Shown here piece by piece: positions 61,707 through 64,000 of a stretch of DNA of 64,000 nucleotides. Both the position numbers and the translations under genes were made by a program. Within the stretch, counting starts at the first letter, position 1; every line of letters begins with the position of its first letter. The stretch covers positions 211,634 through 275,633 of the forward strand of contig NZ_RCCS01000010.1 of the NCBI RefSeq assembly GCF_003664185.1. Reading direction: 5' to 3'. The notes beneath the pieces are model-generated. The model saw only the letters and a program-made list of their open reading frames with translations, searched no databases and was not told where the DNA came from. The DNA comes from Tenacibaculum discolor. Its GTDB lineage: Bacteria; Bacteroidota; Bacteroidia; Flavobacteriales; Flavobacteriaceae.

Positions 61707-62339
61707 ATGTCAGAAGAACAATACAATAAAATAGCAAGATTATTTCAATTTTTGAATAACAATTATACTCTTGTAGACTATAATCATTCAGGTTTTAATG
61801 GTAATTATAAAACCTATTCTATTGAGGATATACAATTTCCTGCTAATACCTTAAAATTGATAGAAGATCTAAAAAGGATGAGAGTTCAGGAATTTTATGA
61901 TATTGATTATTTAAAAGCAAATAACTTTCCAGAGAGATACTACAACAATGAATTAGTGAGGAAATCAGACTTACTTTATGGGTTTCATTATCAATTACCA
62001 ACAATATTGTTTTATTATTTATTTAATAAACTTAAGGATTCAGCAAAGCATTTTCTAAAATTAATTGACTCTAATGAGTTTACATCACAATATGATTATC
62101 TAGTAACTAGAGATGAATATAATTTTAAGTATCCTTCATCATATCATACGGAGGTATTTAAATATTTTGAAACTAAAATTTTAAATTTTGGAATGTTTCA
62201 CCATCTTTTAAACTGGCTTTCAGATATAAGTTATACTACAACACAAATGACATTTTATAAAACAAAAAGAATACAAAGTTGTATTGAAAACTTAACAAGG
62301 TTTGATTTTGAAAATGTTAACTTATTTATATCTGAATAA
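61707..62339 (+). CDS. Hypothetical protein coupled to the Type ISP enzyme
   Basis: A 210-residue protein starting with the ATG one base after the enzyme's stop codon, so translation is coupled. It is helical, rich in aromatic residues (FPERYYNNE; YGFHYQLPTILFYYLF; FHHLLNWLSDISYT), with no domain recognised and no signal peptide. Being the only gene between the restriction-modification enzyme and attR, it is either an accessory of that system or an unrelated passenger. Confidence 0.65.
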   Translation: MSEEQYNKIARLFQFLNNNYTLVDYNHSGFNGNYKTYSIEDIQFPANTLKLIEDLKRMRVQEFYDIDYLKANNFPERYYNNELVRKSDLLYGFHYQLPTILFYYLFNKLKDSAKHFLKLIDSNEFTSQYDYLVTRDEYNFKYPSSYHTEVFKYFETKILNFGMFHHLLNWLSDISYTTTQMTFYKTKRIQSCIENLTRFDFENVNLFISE

Positions 62340-62424
62340 AAAGGATGAAATTATTAAAAGGTGTAGTATAAGGTAGTAAAAAAATGAATTGAGCTGTAAG
62401 TACTATAAATACTAATATTATTTA

Positions 62425-62487
62425 CACAGGTTCGAATCCTGTCGCGATCACAATAAGCCTTACTAGAAATAGTAAGGCTTTTTTGTT
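62425..62487 (+). repeat. attR: second copy of the tRNA-Arg 3' repeat
   Basis: Sixty-three bases identical to 46501-46563, including the T-arm part, acceptor end and terminator of tRNA-Arg; it restores nothing else of the tRNA. It marks the far boundary of the element. Between it and 62838 no gene is seen. Confidence 0.93.
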
Positions 62488-62837
62488 GTTTAATGTTTCC
62501 GTTTTGTAATTATCAAACTACTCTAAACTACTTAAAAAGCCTAATTATATTCATTAATAAAAAGAGTTGTTTCTAGAGGACTTTACCTAATAATTAAGAA
62601 GAATAAAAAAAGGATTTACCAGAATCAATATTTTTTTACTAAATTGTAAGAGGTTAGTGTGTTGTAAATCAGTTTGTTTTAGGTGTTTCTTCAAATCTAT
62701 CGCCTTTTAGCTATGAAGACAGTGCTGATATTAACCCTTTTACTTACTAGATAGAACATCAAAATTTAATTTTTTAATAAAATTTAATTAAATGTAATAT
62801 ATGATTACTAAGAAGTCCCACCAAAACAAAAAAACTA

Positions 62838-64000
62838 ATGAAAAAAGTAACAACCCTCGTACTCTTAATTTTAAGTGTAACTATTACTGCACAAGTAGGA
62901 ATAGGAACCTTGACACCTAATGTATCTGCTCAGTTAGATATCAAGTCAGATAGCAAAGGTTTATTAATTCCCAGATTGAATATTGATAATTTAAGTACAG
63001 CTTCACCAGTAAGTAGTGCGACAATTAATGAAAGTTTATTAGTTTATAATACAAATAGTACATCCGGAAAAGGATTTTATTATTGGAATGGAAGGCTATG
63101 GGAAAAACTGGTAGATTTAGCTACAGTTTCAAGTCTTATTGATACACAAGCAGATAACCAACAAATAAAAAGTTTCTTCTTAAATAGTTCTAACATTCTT
63201 ACCCTAGAGTTAGAAAATGCGGGCTCAAAATCAGTTGATTTATCATCTCTATTAGGAGAGAATGAATTATTAACAGGTAAAGGATCTCCTATTAGTAATT
63301 CTATAGATCCAGCTACAGGTATTTTATATGTAGATACTAATTCTGGAGAAATTTATAGTTCAGATGGAAACTCATGGAGCCCAATAGTGTCAACAGGAGC
63401 AGACGGAAAATCAGCATATCAAACATGGTTAGATGCTGGAAACACCGGAACCGAAGCTGATTTTATCACCTCTTTAAAAGGAGACACTGGAGCAACAGGA
63501 GCTAACGGGGCAGATGGAGTTGATGGAGTAGACGGAAAATCTGCATATCAAACATGGTTGGATGCCGGAAACACTGGAACAGAAGCTGATTTTATTACTT
63601 CCTTAAAAGGAGACACCGGAGCGACAGGAGCTAACGGGGCAGATGGAGTAGACGGAAAATCAGCATATCAAACATGGTTGGATGCAGGAAATACTGGAAC
63701 CGAAGCAGACTTTATCACTTCTTTAAAAGGAGATACAGGGGCAACAGGAGCAAACGGAGCTGATGGAGTAGACGGAAAATCAGCATATCAAACATGGTTG
63801 GATGCCGGAAATACTGGAACCGAAGCAGACTTTATCACTTCTTTAAAAGGAGACACTGGAGCAACAGGAGCTAACGGGGCAGATGGAGTAGACGGAAAAT
63901 CAGCATATCAAACATGGTTGGATGCAGGAAATACTGGAACCGAAGCAGACTTTATCACTTCTTTAAAAGGAGATACAGGGGCAACAGGAGCAAACGGAGC
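62838..64000 (+). CDS. Collagen-like repeat surface protein, 3' end outside window
   Basis: A secreted protein, partial at the window edge (387 codons seen). Signal peptide MKKVTTLVLLILSVTITA, then the Bacteroidota N-terminal pattern VGIGTLTPNVSAQLDIKSDSKGLLIPRL (about 20-50) and a non-repetitive domain to about residue 188. From 63402 tandem units of 40 residues follow (first unit 43), each with DGKSAYQTWLDAGNTGTEAD and a Gly-X-Y part (GDTGATGANGAD). Such proteins form extended surface stalks or adhesins. Confidence 0.85.
   Translation, partial: MKKVTTLVLLILSVTITAQVGIGTLTPNVSAQLDIKSDSKGLLIPRLNIDNLSTASPVSSATINESLLVYNTNSTSGKGFYYWNGRLWEKLVDLATVSSLIDTQADNQQIKSFFLNSSNILTLELENAGSKSVDLSSLLGENELLTGKGSPISNSIDPATGILYVDTNSGEIYSSDGNSWSPIVSTGADGKSAYQTWLDAGNTGTEADFITSLKGDTGATGANGADGVDGVDGKSAYQTWLDAGNTGTEADFITSLKGDTGATGANGADGVDGKSAYQTWLDAGNTGTEADFITSLKGDTGATGANGADGVDGKSAYQTWLDAGNTGTEADFITSLKGDTGATGANGADGVDGKSAYQTWLDAGNTGTEADFITSLKGDTGATGANG
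63402..64000 (+). repeat. 120-bp tandem coding repeats of the collagen-like protein
   Basis: Units begin at 63402 (129 bp), 63531, 63651, 63771 and 63891, the last cut by the window. The units at 63651 and 63891 appear identical over the visible 110 bases, while the neighbour at 63771 differs at several silent sites, so a 240-bp block was duplicated recently. Confidence 0.9.

Larger units (their letters stand above)
46501..62487 (+). mobile_element. Integrative element in tRNA-Arg(TCT) carrying Type ISP restriction-modification
   Basis: A 16-kb element bounded by 63-bp perfect direct repeats, with a tyrosine recombinase gene beginning 153 bases inside the tRNA-side end. It holds its own XRE regulator, recombination/replication proteins and a large restriction-modification enzyme. 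No relaxase, coupling ATPase, type IV secretion, portal or capsid genes are visible, so it is an integrative element that may be mobilised or excised, possibly a phage-satellite-like or plasmid-derived island. Confidence 0.9.

Overview
The window is AT-rich bacterial chromosome from a marine-type member of the Flavobacteriaceae (Bacteroidota). A Tenacibaculum/Polaribacter-like genus is my inference; the family is well supported. The evidence is the TonB-dependent receptors with an N-terminal carboxypeptidase-like domain, DUF3667, a DUF3871 protein, MK(K/R)-type signal peptides ending near SAQ/VSQ, weak ribosome-binding sites, candidate TTTG/TAnnTTTG-type promoters, a collagen-like surface protein and a Bacteroidota-type integrase.

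Layout. 1-8.4 kb: tRNA-Lys (partial) and tRNA-Tyr, a TonB-dependent receptor, a secreted C1 peptidase, a DUF389 membrane protein, an HxlR-YciI pair behind a 36-bp perfect palindrome, then ppx-sixA and pdxH. 8.6-20 kb: a second TonB receptor with a TPR protein, an SGNH hydrolase, a dinB-arsR pair lying in one frame, a nitroreductase, the ohr-ohrR peroxide module with a textbook operator, DUF1203, an AraC-Ogt repair fusion, and a patch of small orphan genes with cassette-like intergenic DNA. 20-27 kb: a peptide natural-product region with two convergent Cys-rich GG-leader peptides, then a compact class I lanthipeptide operon (precursor, LanC cyclase, split LanB as glutamylation and elimination proteins), flanked by two alpha/beta hydrolases; no exporter or leader peptidase is visible. 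27-34 kb: DUF3667, a GC-rich 23-bp minisatellite, and a copper module (HMA chaperone, CopA, AraC regulator fused to an HMA-like domain), plus a PqqB-like lipoprotein. 34-46 kb: housekeeping genes (clpC, gyrA, TPR protein, NlpC/P60 peptidase, thiolase, PgpH-like HD protein). A methyltransferase gene has been inserted beside clpC, with a visible duplicate of the clpC 3' end.

46.3-62.5 kb: tRNA-Ser, tRNA-Pro and tRNA-Arg are followed by an integrative element of about 16 kb inserted in the 3' end of tRNA-Arg(TCT). It is bounded by a 63-bp perfect direct repeat (46501-46563 and 62425-62487). It carries a tyrosine recombinase, an XRE repressor, a recombination/replication module (Sak4-like ATPase, DUF3871, SF3-like helicase), a frameshifted GIY-YIG nuclease, and as main cargo a single-chain Type ISP restriction-modification enzyme of 1626 residues with a small unknown partner gene. 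Beyond the element a collagen-like repeat surface protein begins and runs off the window.

The least ordinary items are the transporter-less lanthipeptide operon with its satellite peptides, the defence-carrying tRNA-Arg element, the methyltransferase insertion that copied the end of clpC, and several strong regulatory palindromes and leader hairpins.
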